Below, in pieces: positions 54,274-63,576 of a stretch of DNA of 64,000 bases. Source of the stretch: UBA4416 sp040389965 (lineage in GTDB: Bacteria > Bacteroidota > Bacteroidia > B-17B0 > Aurantibacillaceae); assembly GCA_040389965.1 (NCBI GenBank), contig JAZJZF010000026.1, positions 9,157 through 73,156 of the forward strand, written 5' to 3'. The translations under genes were made by a program, and so were the position numbers. Position 1 is the stretch's first letter. The number at the start of each line of letters is the position of its first letter. The notes under the pieces were generated by a model. That model saw nothing but the letters and a program-made list of their open reading frames with translations. It did no database searches and was not told the DNA's origin.

Positions 54274-56154
54274 ATGAAATTTCCGGAGGATAATTTTAAG
54301 AGCTTAACCGACTTTATTGACGAGGTACGAAAAATACCTTTGTCGGATGAAGCCCGTTTTAATAGTATACTTAAAAACTTAATTGATGTGAAATCGAGAG
54401 ACGAAGCCTTTAAGGAACAAATTACCGCATTTACTTTTTGGGCTCTGGACAATGCTTTTTTTGTAAATGCTTTTGCAGATTACGGAATTCATCCTAACCG
54501 CGAATTCTTTGCGGAAATTTACAGCAGAATCAAACATAAACTATTACCGCCAAATATTCCGGATAACGAATTAAGTCATTTCATTATTTTTTTGTTTCGT
54601 AAAAAAAGTGATCATGAATGGCTTTCTGTTATAGACGCTTCGAACTGGACAAGCTTGCTGGATCTGATAGATACACAAAAACTGGTAGCCCATTCCGAAA
54701 AAATTTCGAAACAAATTTATAATGCGCTTATTATTTTATGCCATCGTTTTACAACGATTGGTATTGATCAATATTTGGTAAGTAAGCTTCCTGAGATCGA
54801 CGATAATAATTCACCTTTTTTTCAACTGAATAGCCAGGCGGGTGCTTTTGTGAAGAAACACCTTGAGGATAAAACGCTTGAACTCAATCATGAGGAGTTG
54901 ATGGGGGTACTAAACACGATCGACCGCTGTGAGCAGATCTTTATGGATATTCAAAACCAGAAAGATACTATTGGTACAAGCCTGCATTTGACTTTTTTAT
55001 TGAAACGCGCCCAGCAACATGTGGATAGAATTCGCTTAATGCTTCGCCTGTTCATTACCAAGCAATACAGCAATAAAGTAAATGTGGTTTCACGCTTAAT
55101 AGTTGAATTGGTAAAAGCAGAGCACACAAAAAACAGTGTCGCGAAATTTGTGAAAGAAAATACAAATTTGCTTGCCTACCGTATTGTAAGTCATACTTCA
55201 GAAAAAGGAGAACATTATATTGGATTTTCGAAAAAGGATAATTATAAATTATTTAAGTCTGCCATGGGAGGTGGATTAATAGTGGTATTTTTAGTGTACA
55301 TCAAATATTTAATTCATCATTTACATCTGTCTTTATTTTTTGAAGGATTTTTATTTGGTTTAAATTACGGCTTAGGTTTTGTACTGATGCATTTGGTGCA
55401 TTTTACCTTAGCTACAAAACAACCGGCTATGACAGCCTCCTATATTGCCGGAAGCATTGGTAGTGGTAACAGTTCTGATGTAAAACCATGGCATGTGTTC
55501 AAACAAATTATCTGGAGTCAGTTTGTGAGTCTGTTTGGAAATTTATTAATTGTATTACCTGTATGTTTTATTTCTGCCTGGGCCGTGCAATACTTTTTCC
55601 ATTTTTCGATCTTTGATGCCAAAGAGTCGAAAGATCAACTGTATTCAAATCACCCTTTTTACAGTGCATCGCTTATTTATGCTGCTATTACGGGAGTCTT
55701 TCTGTCTTTATCCGGCATTATTATTGGCTATATCGATAATAAGGTGGTGTATTCCGAAATTGCAGAACGCATTATTAAGCATCCAAACTTTGATCCTAAT
55801 TACAGGTTAGGGAAACGCAAAAAGCTGGCGGCATTTGTTGAGAAAAACCTTGGAGCCATTATCGGGAATTTATTTTTGGGTTTTGCATTAGGTATGGCCG
55901 GCAACATTGGTAAGTTTATAGGAATCCCTTTTGATATACGACACGTCACCATTTCTTCCGGAAACTTTGCTATAGCGCTAGGGACGCAACACCGTGAAGA
56001 CCTTTATTTTGTAATTACTGTTTTTGTGGGCGTGTTGTTTATTGGTATCATAAACATTGCTTCCAGTTTTTTAATCTCTTTTATCGTTGCTTGCCGTTCG
56101 AGGGATTTGTCGTGGAAGCAGTCTTTAAAAATTTTGGTGGGATTGTCTAAGTAG
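54274..56154 (+). CDS. 'Site-specific recombinase' family multi-pass membrane protein
   Basis: A 626-residue protein that resembles the PF10136 family named after Neisseria Gcr. A helical cytoplasmic N-terminal half (to about 330) contains AGAFVKKHLEDKTLELN and LKRAQQHVDRIRLMLRLF. The C-terminal half has about six TM helices with the family-typical NYGLGFVLMHLVHFTLATKQPAMTASYIAGSI and LGFALGMAGNIGKFIGIPFDIRHVTISSGNFAIAL. Nothing in it looks like a recombinase catalytic domain; the family name is probably misleading and the true function is unknown. The ATG at 54274 is preferred to an upstream extended start. Divergent from dxs. Confidence 0.8.
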   Translation: MKFPEDNFKSLTDFIDEVRKIPLSDEARFNSILKNLIDVKSRDEAFKEQITAFTFWALDNAFFVNAFADYGIHPNREFFAEIYSRIKHKLLPPNIPDNELSHFIIFLFRKKSDHEWLSVIDASNWTSLLDLIDTQKLVAHSEKISKQIYNALIILCHRFTTIGIDQYLVSKLPEIDDNNSPFFQLNSQAGAFVKKHLEDKTLELNHEELMGVLNTIDRCEQIFMDIQNQKDTIGTSLHLTFLLKRAQQHVDRIRLMLRLFITKQYSNKVNVVSRLIVELVKAEHTKNSVAKFVKENTNLLAYRIVSHTSEKGEHYIGFSKKDNYKLFKSAMGGGLIVVFLVYIKYLIHHLHLSLFFEGFLFGLNYGLGFVLMHLVHFTLATKQPAMTASYIAGSIGSGNSSDVKPWHVFKQIIWSQFVSLFGNLLIVLPVCFISAWAVQYFFHFSIFDAKESKDQLYSNHPFYSASLIYAAITGVFLSLSGIIIGYIDNKVVYSEIAERIIKHPNFDPNYRLGKRKKLAAFVEKNLGAIIGNLFLGFALGMAGNIGKFIGIPFDIRHVTISSGNFAIALGTQHREDLYFVITVFVGVLFIGIINIASSFLISFIVACRSRDLSWKQSLKILVGLSK

Positions 56155-56296
56155 GATAATATGGCTAGAAGCAGATTGGAATAAGGATAAGAGGCATGTA
56201 ATATGATTTGTTAAGACTTAGAACATGTCGGTTTAATAGCTAAAAGAAAAATTATAAAGATGAAATTCTTTATAGAATAACAAAGAAGGAATGCTT
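56155..56296. other. Convergent spacer
   Basis: 142 bp of AT-rich DNA between converging genes. I see no gene, promoter or clear terminator in it. Confidence 0.5.
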
Positions 56297-58522
56297 TTAT
56301 TTTAAAACAGCTATAAAACCGGTTTTTTTATAAACTTCATGGTCGATACCTTCAGCAACCAATAGATAATTGTACACATCGTCTTTCACCCGCTCTCCTC
56401 TGTATGTACCATCCCAGCCATGTTCCGCGTCACGCGATTCAAATACCAGGTTGCCCCAGCGGTTATAAATAACAAGATGGTAGCTTGTAATGTTAGTGCC
56501 GGGAGTGTACAGCACATCATTCAGATTGTCGCCATTTGGCGTAAAAGCATTGGGAATGTAGAGGGTAGACTCCAGTGATACTTCTATGGTGATACAGGTT
56601 TTTTGTTCGCAACCCTCAGGCGTGATGGCGGTAACGCAGTAATTACTGGTTTGGGAAGGTGCTACGGAAATAAGAGCAGTAGCAAGACCGTTAGACCACA
56701 GATAGGTGTTGCCCCCGGAAGCTGTCAGTGATACGCTTTCCCCGGGGGTGTTGATGATGGAGCTGCTTACCTGGATGGAAACATCGGGTAAGGGATTGAC
56801 ATGCACCACCGCTTGTAAGGTTGAAGTGCACATCCCTAATGAGCCTGTTATGATGTACTCTGTAGAAACCGTTGGTGTAGCAATAACTGAAGCTCCGGAA
56901 GTTGTATTCAAATTTGTGGAAGGTGACCAGCTATACACCGAAGCTCCTGAGGCAAGGAGATTGGCCTGGAAACCGCTACACACTGTGACGGAATTGGCCG
57001 TTAATAGAGGCATAGGGTTTACAGTAACCGTACTTTTTGTTGTATCGAAACAATTGCCAGATAGACCTATGACGGTGTACGTGATGGTTACCGGCGAGGA
57101 AGAGGTAACCATGCTTCCGGTAGTTGTACTTAAAGCTGTTGATGGAAACCAGGTGTAGCTTGTTGCACCGCTTACCGATAGGTTTGCTTCCGCACCTCTG
57201 CAAATGCTCATTGAATTAACGGACAGGGTAGGCGATGGCGTTACACTAACGGATGAATTAACCACGGCTGTACAAGAGCCTACAGTGCCGGTGATAGAAT
57301 ATATTACAGAGCTAGGCGGTGTGGAGATAACTGTAGCGCCGGAGGCGGTATTAAGAGAAAGGATCGGACTCCAGGAATAGACTGATGCCCCGGAGGCTGT
57401 TAGTGTTACAGATGCCCCGCTGCAAATCGTAGCTGAATTCACAGTTAAAACAGGTAAAGAATTTACTACGACCTGGGTTGTGATCGTATCACGGCAGTTT
57501 CCATTAGCACCAATAACTGTATAAGTTGTCGTAGTTGAAGGATTAGCGGCAACAGTTCCGGAAGATGTAGTGTTTAAACCGGAGGAAGGAGCCCATGTAT
57601 AATTGGCGGCTCCACTGGCTGTTAAAGTAGCCGTTTGTTGCCCGGCACAAATAGTTCCCTGGTTAATACTTAAATTAGGAGTTTGGGGCATCACCACATT
57701 TACCGTGTCTTTGATCAGAGGGCAGTTGCTGTTATTCTGGAAATTGTAACTGTACAAATACTGCCCTTGTAAATTAACCGAAGGATTGTAGGTTCCTAAA
57801 TACCCACCGCTGAGAATAGACGGACCTGCCCAGGTGCCATAGGTAGGACGAATGGTGTTGAATAGTCCATATAAATTTAAGGTGGGTGATGTACTGCATA
57901 AGGCAGTTTGCATTTTTATGCCCGGCGAAGGTGTTAAGCATTGTTCAATCAGCAGGTCATCCACTCCCAGGTCGTTTCCGCCGCCGCCGCCAACATTGGT
58001 ATATAGGTCCAGAATAATTGAACTCGTAGTGGGGGTTATAACGCCCGAGCTATATTGCCCGAAGGCAGGGGCGTAGGGACAGGGGAAATTATTGACCGTA
58101 TTTAAAACAGCGCCCGTGGCATCTTTTAAAAGAATTCTAACGTTGCATTGCATTCCCGCAAAGGTTGTACAAAACCACATCGATACTCTATACGGGGTAT
58201 TCGGGCAAACAGCAATCGTCTTCCTGTAGAATAATGTACCTCCATGTGTTCCGGGAGGTGAGATCAAATTGCTGTCTACAAAATTAATGTATACGGACTG
58301 ACTTCCCGAATGGGCTGCGTACGTGTCGGGATGTGCTACACCGTAATTAACTCCTGGTATAAAATCAGGACTTGTAGTGGATTGCGAATACTCAAAACTA
58401 TCAAATAACAGATTACCCCAGGTGCATTGTGCATACTGTTTTTTAGTGAGCAATACCAGGACGATAAAGGCCATGCAGAGCTTTGTTATACGGCAGCATG
58501 GATAGGTCTTAGTGATTGTCAT
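56297..58522 (-). CDS. T9SS type B surface protein, tandem paralog 1
   Basis: A 741-residue secreted protein. Signal peptide (to about residue 32, KQYAQ), an N-terminal jelly-roll-like domain of about 180 residues (FDSFEYS ... SGSQSVYINFVDS ... GGGGNDLGVDDLLIEQC) that may bind carbohydrate, a linker, five Ig/PKD-like repeats with the TICAG-x-Q-T-A-T-L-T-A-S-G-A-x-x-Y-T-W signature, and the CHU_C domain (YIPNAFTPNGDNLNDVLY ... IYNRWG ... GWDGTYRG). A paralog with the same plan lies 20 bp upstream, so the pair is one operon. Probably an outer-surface adhesin or glycan-binding protein. Confidence 0.88.
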   Translation of the reverse strand: MTITKTYPCCRITKLCMAFIVLVLLTKKQYAQCTWGNLLFDSFEYSQSTTSPDFIPGVNYGVAHPDTYAAHSGSQSVYINFVDSNLISPPGTHGGTLFYRKTIAVCPNTPYRVSMWFCTTFAGMQCNVRILLKDATGAVLNTVNNFPCPYAPAFGQYSSGVITPTTSSIILDLYTNVGGGGGNDLGVDDLLIEQCLTPSPGIKMQTALCSTSPTLNLYGLFNTIRPTYGTWAGPSILSGGYLGTYNPSVNLQGQYLYSYNFQNNSNCPLIKDTVNVVMPQTPNLSINQGTICAGQQTATLTASGAANYTWAPSSGLNTTSSGTVAANPSTTTTYTVIGANGNCRDTITTQVVVNSLPVLTVNSATICSGASVTLTASGASVYSWSPILSLNTASGATVISTPPSSVIYSITGTVGSCTAVVNSSVSVTPSPTLSVNSMSICRGAEANLSVSGATSYTWFPSTALSTTTGSMVTSSSPVTITYTVIGLSGNCFDTTKSTVTVNPMPLLTANSVTVCSGFQANLLASGASVYSWSPSTNLNTTSGASVIATPTVSTEYIITGSLGMCTSTLQAVVHVNPLPDVSIQVSSSIINTPGESVSLTASGGNTYLWSNGLATALISVAPSQTSNYCVTAITPEGCEQKTCITIEVSLESTLYIPNAFTPNGDNLNDVLYTPGTNITSYHLVIYNRWGNLVFESRDAEHGWDGTYRGERVKDDVYNYLLVAEGIDHEVYKKTGFIAVLK

Positions 58523-58542
58523 TTCTTTTTTTATTTATGGGT

Positions 58543-60321
58543 TTATCTCAGTAGTGTCATGTAGCCGGCCTTTTCATAAAGCGTATCATCAAGGCCTTTT
58601 GCATGAAGGATATAAGAGTATACTCCGGCCGAGGCATTTACGCCGTCTATTTTGCCGTCCCATCCACTGGCTTTATCGGGAACTGATGACTCGAACACTT
58701 TGATGCCCCAGCGATTGAAAATGATAACATGAAAAGATTCAAGATTATGATAAGGGAAGAAGAACCGGTCATTATTACCATCGCCATTAGGTGTAAATAC
58801 ATTCGGGAAATCGAGATCCGATTTAAATTCGGCCATTATGATCACGCAGGCAGTGTCGGGGCAGAAGCCATTCTCACTTACCTCTACGCAATACGATGTT
58901 GTTTTTTGAGGACTCACGTTAAGGACGTTGAAAAAAATGCCCTGACCAATCCAGTTAAAGGTGTTGCCGCCTGATGCCGTTAGTATACTTACAGGATCAG
59001 AGGGCGTAATTAAAAAATTACTTGCGCTGATAGAAGCAGATGTTGCCTGATGCACAAGCACTGTAGCATTTGCAGTAGCCGAACAGCCGGATGAAATGCC
59101 GGTAACCGTATAAATCACAGAAGCGGAGGGCGAGGCTTTAACTGTAGGAGCCGATGTGCTGTTCAATCCCGTTGATGGAAGCCAGGAGTAGGAAGATGCT
59201 CCCGAAGCATTTAAAAAGAGGGCTTGTCCGTTACAGATATCCCCCGAGTTAACGGTGATAACAGGCAGGGTGATAACCGTTACCGTTGTAGTTTGTATAG
59301 CAGAGCACATTCCAAAGGTTCCGGTAATAGTATAAACCGTTGTTGCAAAAGGTGCTGCAGAAACCGAGCTTCCGGTTACCGCATTAAGTCCTGTGATGGG
59401 GGTCCAGGTATAATTGGCAGCTCCGTTTGCCGTAAGTGTTGCTGTTTGTTTTCCGGCACAGATCGTTGCCTGGCTCACCGTTATAGTAGGGGAAGAAATG
59501 ATCGTAATTTTAGCAGTATCTTTGATAAGCGGGCAATTGCTGTTATTCTGATAGTTATAACTGTATATATAATTCCCTTGTATATTAAGCCCGGGATTGT
59601 AGGTGCCGAGATAACTTCCTGTGAGACTGGATGGGCCTGTCCAGGAACCGTAAGTAGGTTGCGATGAGCCCATCAATCCAAATAAGTTCAGGGTAGGCGA
59701 TGCACTGCAGAGTGTGGTTTGTGTGGTTACACTCCCCGAAGATGTTAAGCACTGTTCCAGCAGCAGGTCATCTACTCCGAGGTCATTTCCACCGCCTCCT
59801 CCTACATTGGTAATGAATTCCAGAATCATGGTACTGGTTGTAGGGGTTATAATGCCCGAACTGTATTGACCAAAAGTAGGAGCATAGGGACAGGCAAAAC
59901 TATTAACCAGATTCAGAATGGCTCCGTTCCCATCTTTTACACGGATTTTAAGATTGCATTGCAGGCCTGAAAATGTAGTACAAAACCAGGAAGAAATTTT
60001 ATACGGCGTGTTAGGACACACTGTAAAGGTTTTACTGTAAAACAAGGTGCCGGCAGGAACACCCGGCTGCGATGTTGAGTTGCTGTCCACAAAATTTATA
60101 TATACAGACTGGCTCCCCGAATGTGCTGCATACGTGTTGGGATGGGCTGTGCCATAATTAACGCCCGGTATAAAATCAGGGCTTGTAATGGATGAGGAAT
60201 ATTCAAAATCATCATACAACAGATTGCTCCAGGTGCATTGGGAAAATACTTTCAGGTTCATAAACAGAATAAAGATGAATGTCTTTGCCGTTAAATGCTT
60301 ATTGAGGATTTGAGCTCTCAT
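58543..60321 (-). CDS. T9SS type B surface protein, tandem paralog 2
   Basis: A 592-residue paralog of the next gene: signal peptide (to about residue 27, KVFSQ), a closely similar N-terminal domain (FDFEYS-like start, SGSQSVYINFVDS, GGGGNDLGVDDLLLEQC), three Ig/PKD-like repeats instead of five, and a CHU_C domain (FPNVFTPNGDGNNDRFF ... IFNRWG ... GWDGKIDG). The two copies differ mainly by the number of repeats. It is the first gene of the operon, divergent from the two-component system at 60.7 kb, which may control it (inferred from position). Confidence 0.88.
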   Translation of the reverse strand: MRAQILNKHLTAKTFIFILFMNLKVFSQCTWSNLLYDDFEYSSSITSPDFIPGVNYGTAHPNTYAAHSGSQSVYINFVDSNSTSQPGVPAGTLFYSKTFTVCPNTPYKISSWFCTTFSGLQCNLKIRVKDGNGAILNLVNSFACPYAPTFGQYSSGIITPTTSTMILEFITNVGGGGGNDLGVDDLLLEQCLTSSGSVTTQTTLCSASPTLNLFGLMGSSQPTYGSWTGPSSLTGSYLGTYNPGLNIQGNYIYSYNYQNNSNCPLIKDTAKITIISSPTITVSQATICAGKQTATLTANGAANYTWTPITGLNAVTGSSVSAAPFATTVYTITGTFGMCSAIQTTTVTVITLPVITVNSGDICNGQALFLNASGASSYSWLPSTGLNSTSAPTVKASPSASVIYTVTGISSGCSATANATVLVHQATSASISASNFLITPSDPVSILTASGGNTFNWIGQGIFFNVLNVSPQKTTSYCVEVSENGFCPDTACVIIMAEFKSDLDFPNVFTPNGDGNNDRFFFPYHNLESFHVIIFNRWGIKVFESSVPDKASGWDGKIDGVNASAGVYSYILHAKGLDDTLYEKAGYMTLLR

Positions 60322-60494
60322 AGAAAATTAATTGAATTGGTTATGCTAACTTATTTACTAAATAGTTAAGGTTTATGTCATAATAAATAAGTGCACGGAT
60401 ACAGGGATAAGTGAGTTTATTTATACTATTCTGAACCTATTCATTAGGAAAATCCAGTGTTTTAGCTTTGCTCACAGAATCAGACCTCCATTAA
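60322..60494. other. Divergent regulatory spacer
   Basis: No gene seen. It contains a TAGCTTTG -7 element (60463-60470) for the plus strand and the left half of a hairpin. The minus-strand promoter was not clearly identified. Confidence 0.5.
60463..60470 (+). promoter_or_regulatory. Putative -7 element of the two-component operon
   Basis: TAGCTTTG matches TAnnTTTG. The RNA would start about 10 nt before the hairpin at 60485. Confidence 0.4.
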
Positions 60495-60520
60495 ATTTTA
60501 CATGGAGGCATTTATTTTTT
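60485..60520 (+). terminator. Terminator-like hairpin in the kinase leader
   Basis: CCTCCAT / ATGGAGG stem (60485-60491, 60502-60508) with a 10-nt loop, followed by a T-rich stretch. It lies between a candidate promoter and the kinase gene on the same strand, so it could be an attenuator or a protective 5' hairpin. Confidence 0.4.
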
Positions 60521-60722
60521 TACCTTTATATTCTCTAAAAGAATCATCATCAGTACATCCATCAGATCATATTTTTTTATCAAGATCCTGCTTTTTCTTT
60601 TTCAGAGCACGGTATATGCGCAGGCATCTTTTGTTTCGGAAGAAAGCTTAAATGCGCGTTTTGACTATTCTATCAAAATATGGAATTCGGAAAATGGACT
60701 TACTCAAAAAAATATTCTGAAT
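60495..60722 (+). other. In-frame 5' extension of the kinase without a standard start codon
   Basis: 76 codons in frame with the kinase, after TAA at 60492. They encode a plausible signal peptide ending VYAQA and the first half of propeller blade 1. Available codons include ATC, ATT, ATA and CTG (60588) but no ATG/GTG/TTG; a base error or a rare start is implied. Confidence 0.7.
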
Positions 60723-63554
60723 ATGGTACAATCGAAAGATGGATTTATTTGGTTCATCTCCGAAAGTGCTCTGACACGTTTTGATGGCGTCATGTTCAGA
60801 AATTATAATGCTTCTAATACCCCGGACTTTCCTAAGGATGGAATCAAAGATCTGTTTGAAGATTCTCAAAAGACATTATGGCTTATTTGTAATAACAGCG
60901 TTATAAAATTTTCGAAAGAAAAACTGATCCATTACCCGCTCACAAAAGCTGCCGGAAATGTTTCCAGCGTATGTGAGGGTAACGATAGCAGCCTGCTTAT
61001 AGGAACTATTAAAGGAAAGATATATCAGATTAAGAACGGCACTTTTTCGCTTTTCTACGACATGGGATCTGTTTTTATTACAAGGATGACTTACTTTAAT
61101 AAGTCATTATATATAGGAACCCGGAGAGGACTTTTTATCTTAAAGAAAAACCAACTATCACAAATACAACTGCCACAAAATTTGTCGGTAACCGGTATTA
61201 AAGCAGGTCTCGACCATTCGCTTTACATTTCCAACCAGTTCCATTTATATAAAATGAAGCAGGGCTCTGTGCAAGAATATAAACTTCCCCGCAGCATGAT
61301 TAACGAAAACACGGATGACTATTTCAACGATTTCCTGATTGATCAGGACAAAATATGGCTAGCCGGAAAAAATGGGGTTTGTATCATAACGGGAGATTCC
61401 TATTCTGTTATGAATGTTCACAACGGGCTTACGGCGAATGAAATCAGAACCTTTTTAAAAGATAAGGAGGATAATATTTGGCTTTGCACCGGCAATGCCG
61501 GCATCAATAAGTTGAAGCAGAAAGTGATCCGATCGTATTCTGAAACTGAAAATTTTTATGGCAGTAGCTCCGGATCTATTATTAACGGCCCTAACGGCTC
61601 CCTCCTCATAAGCAGTTACTGCCAAGGCGTTTTCGAATTCAAGGGTTCGGAATTCAGCAAAGTGCCAGCATATGGATGTATCTGGACCCTGTTAATAGAC
61701 AAGGAAGGGGCTTTGTGGGGAGGCTCATATGGCGGCGGGGTTTTTAAGTGCAGGAACAATCAACTTGAAAAGATTTATAACATGGCGGATGGCCTTCCTT
61801 CCAATGAGGTTTTCTGCTTATACCAGGACAGGAAGAATACGATATGGGCAGGTACTTCGGAAGGGCTTTGCTATTACCGTGATGGAAAATTTGTGCGGAT
61901 CGAAAAAGCGATGACGAATCCTATTAATCAGATCATGCAGGATAAAAAAGATCAGCTTTGGTTTTGCTCTAAGAACGGCCTCGGTATGATCAGGAACGGG
62001 AAAGCTCACATCTATACTACTGATGATGGGTTGCCGCATAATAATGTGCGTTATATCTACGAAGACCCGGCCGATCCTAACACGTATTGGATAGTAACAT
62101 ACGGTGGCGGCCTGGCAAGACTAAAGAACGGTGTTTTCTTTGCATACAATAAAGTCGTTGATCTGGTTGATGAATTTGCTTCCTGTATTCTTGAAGATGA
62201 CCGTTTGAAATTGTGGGTGAGCACTAATAATGGCATTTATTCTATGTATAAAAAAGATCTTAACGACTATGCAGACGGCAAAACCTCTTTTGTTCCTTCC
62301 ACTTACTATGGACGTGAAAGCGGTATGAAATATACCGAGTGCAATGGCGCATTCCAATCGCCGGGATTAAAAAAGGCTAATGGGGAATTAATATTTCCAA
62401 CCATCAACGGCTTTGTGATCGTAGATCCCAAAAAGCAATATGTATCGGGTTATGTTCCGGATCTTTCCATAGAAAGAATAGTGGCTGACGATGTTGAATT
62501 GTCCATTTCCGATTCGGTGATCCGCCTGCCAGGGCAGACCGGCAAATTGGAAATTTACTTTAATGCACCGTTTTTCAGTGATCCTAAAAATTTGCTCATT
62601 CAATACAAACTGGAAGGATTGGAAGAGGATTGGAATTATATGAGAGGTAAGAAAGTGATCACGTATCGTCATCTTTTGCCTGCGGACTATGTTTTGAAAA
62701 TCAGGATCTGCGGAAACAAAGGAGAAGCATTCGATAAGAATAAAAGGATCGCATTTAGTATTCCTTCCCCTTTTTATAAAACATGGTTTTTTCTGTATAC
62801 AATTCTTGCATCTATTATATTCATTGTATTGATCACCGTTTATTTAAGGGTAAAAATAATTCGGAAAAATGAAGCGGAAAAAACAGAAATTAATAAAAAC
62901 TATGCCCTGTTGGAATTGAAGGCTCTGCAAGGCCAAATGAATCCTCATTTCATTTTCAACTGTTTAAATACCATTAAGTATTTTATATCCACCGACGACA
63001 AAGTATCGGCCGGGAAATACCTCGGGAAATTTGCCAACCTAGTTCGTATGTTCCTGATAAATTCCAACAATAATTATATCTCGTTGCAAACAGAAGTGGA
63101 CTTGTTAAAGTTGTATGTTGAACTTGAGCAATTAAGGCTCGATCACAAATTTGAATTTGTGTTAGAGATTGATCCTTTGTTGGAAAAAGAAAAAATTGAA
63201 ATGCCCGGGATGCTGTTTCAGCCTTTTGTTGAAAATGCCATTCACCACGGCCTCAGGGAATCAGACAAGGAAAGGGGTTTAAAAATTAGGTTTCAAAAGC
63301 AGGATGAATGTCTGGTAGGGATGATAGATGACAATGGCATTGGCCGTGCTGAATCCGCTAAAAAGAAATCGCAGCATACCACACCGCATATTTCTATGGG
63401 AATCAAAACCATCAAAGAACGGATTCGAACGATTAATTACATAGAGAACATTCATATCAGTCTGGAAATCACCGATAAGCTAAACAGGCAAGGTGAAGCT
63501 GATGGGACTCTGGTAACCATTACCATTCCACTTAACAAACTACAAGCATCTTAA
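60723..63554 (+). CDS. Propeller-type sensor histidine kinase (LytS-like)
   Basis: 943 residues from the first ATG. Two-component-regulator propeller blades (about 1-560: SKDGFIWFISESALTRFDG, ENIWLCTGNAGINKL, NTIWAGTSEGLCYYRDG), a Y_Y_Y domain (about 590-680), one TM helix (about 690-712), then a His_kinase/HATPase pair with phospho-acceptor H742 in QMNPHFIFNCLNT and FVENAIHHGL, DNGIGRAES, GIKTIKERI. The first blade and the signal peptide lie upstream of this ATG in the same open frame (ILLFLFQSTVYAQ ... SIKIWNSENGLTQKN), so the real start is at about 60543-60590, but no ATG, GTG or TTG exists there. It is followed by its response regulator. It probably senses an external signal and controls surface genes. 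Confidence 0.88.
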   Translation: MVQSKDGFIWFISESALTRFDGVMFRNYNASNTPDFPKDGIKDLFEDSQKTLWLICNNSVIKFSKEKLIHYPLTKAAGNVSSVCEGNDSSLLIGTIKGKIYQIKNGTFSLFYDMGSVFITRMTYFNKSLYIGTRRGLFILKKNQLSQIQLPQNLSVTGIKAGLDHSLYISNQFHLYKMKQGSVQEYKLPRSMINENTDDYFNDFLIDQDKIWLAGKNGVCIITGDSYSVMNVHNGLTANEIRTFLKDKEDNIWLCTGNAGINKLKQKVIRSYSETENFYGSSSGSIINGPNGSLLISSYCQGVFEFKGSEFSKVPAYGCIWTLLIDKEGALWGGSYGGGVFKCRNNQLEKIYNMADGLPSNEVFCLYQDRKNTIWAGTSEGLCYYRDGKFVRIEKAMTNPINQIMQDKKDQLWFCSKNGLGMIRNGKAHIYTTDDGLPHNNVRYIYEDPADPNTYWIVTYGGGLARLKNGVFFAYNKVVDLVDEFASCILEDDRLKLWVSTNNGIYSMYKKDLNDYADGKTSFVPSTYYGRESGMKYTECNGAFQSPGLKKANGELIFPTINGFVIVDPKKQYVSGYVPDLSIERIVADDVELSISDSVIRLPGQTGKLEIYFNAPFFSDPKNLLIQYKLEGLEEDWNYMRGKKVITYRHLLPADYVLKIRICGNKGEAFDKNKRIAFSIPSPFYKTWFFLYTILASIIFIVLITVYLRVKIIRKNEAEKTEINKNYALLELKALQGQMNPHFIFNCLNTIKYFISTDDKVSAGKYLGKFANLVRMFLINSNNNYISLQTEVDLLKLYVELEQLRLDHKFEFVLEIDPLLEKEKIEMPGMLFQPFVENAIHHGLRESDKERGLKIRFQKQDECLVGMIDDNGIGRAESAKKKSQHTTPHISMGIKTIKERIRTINYIENIHISLEITDKLNRQGEADGTLVTITIPLNKLQAS

Positions 63555-63576
63555 ATTCATTTTATACCATTGCTCA

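Noticed and set aside
54274..56154. A mobile element based on the 'site-specific recombinase' family name
   Set aside because: The protein is a multi-pass membrane protein with no integrase or resolvase motif, and no attachment sites are nearby.
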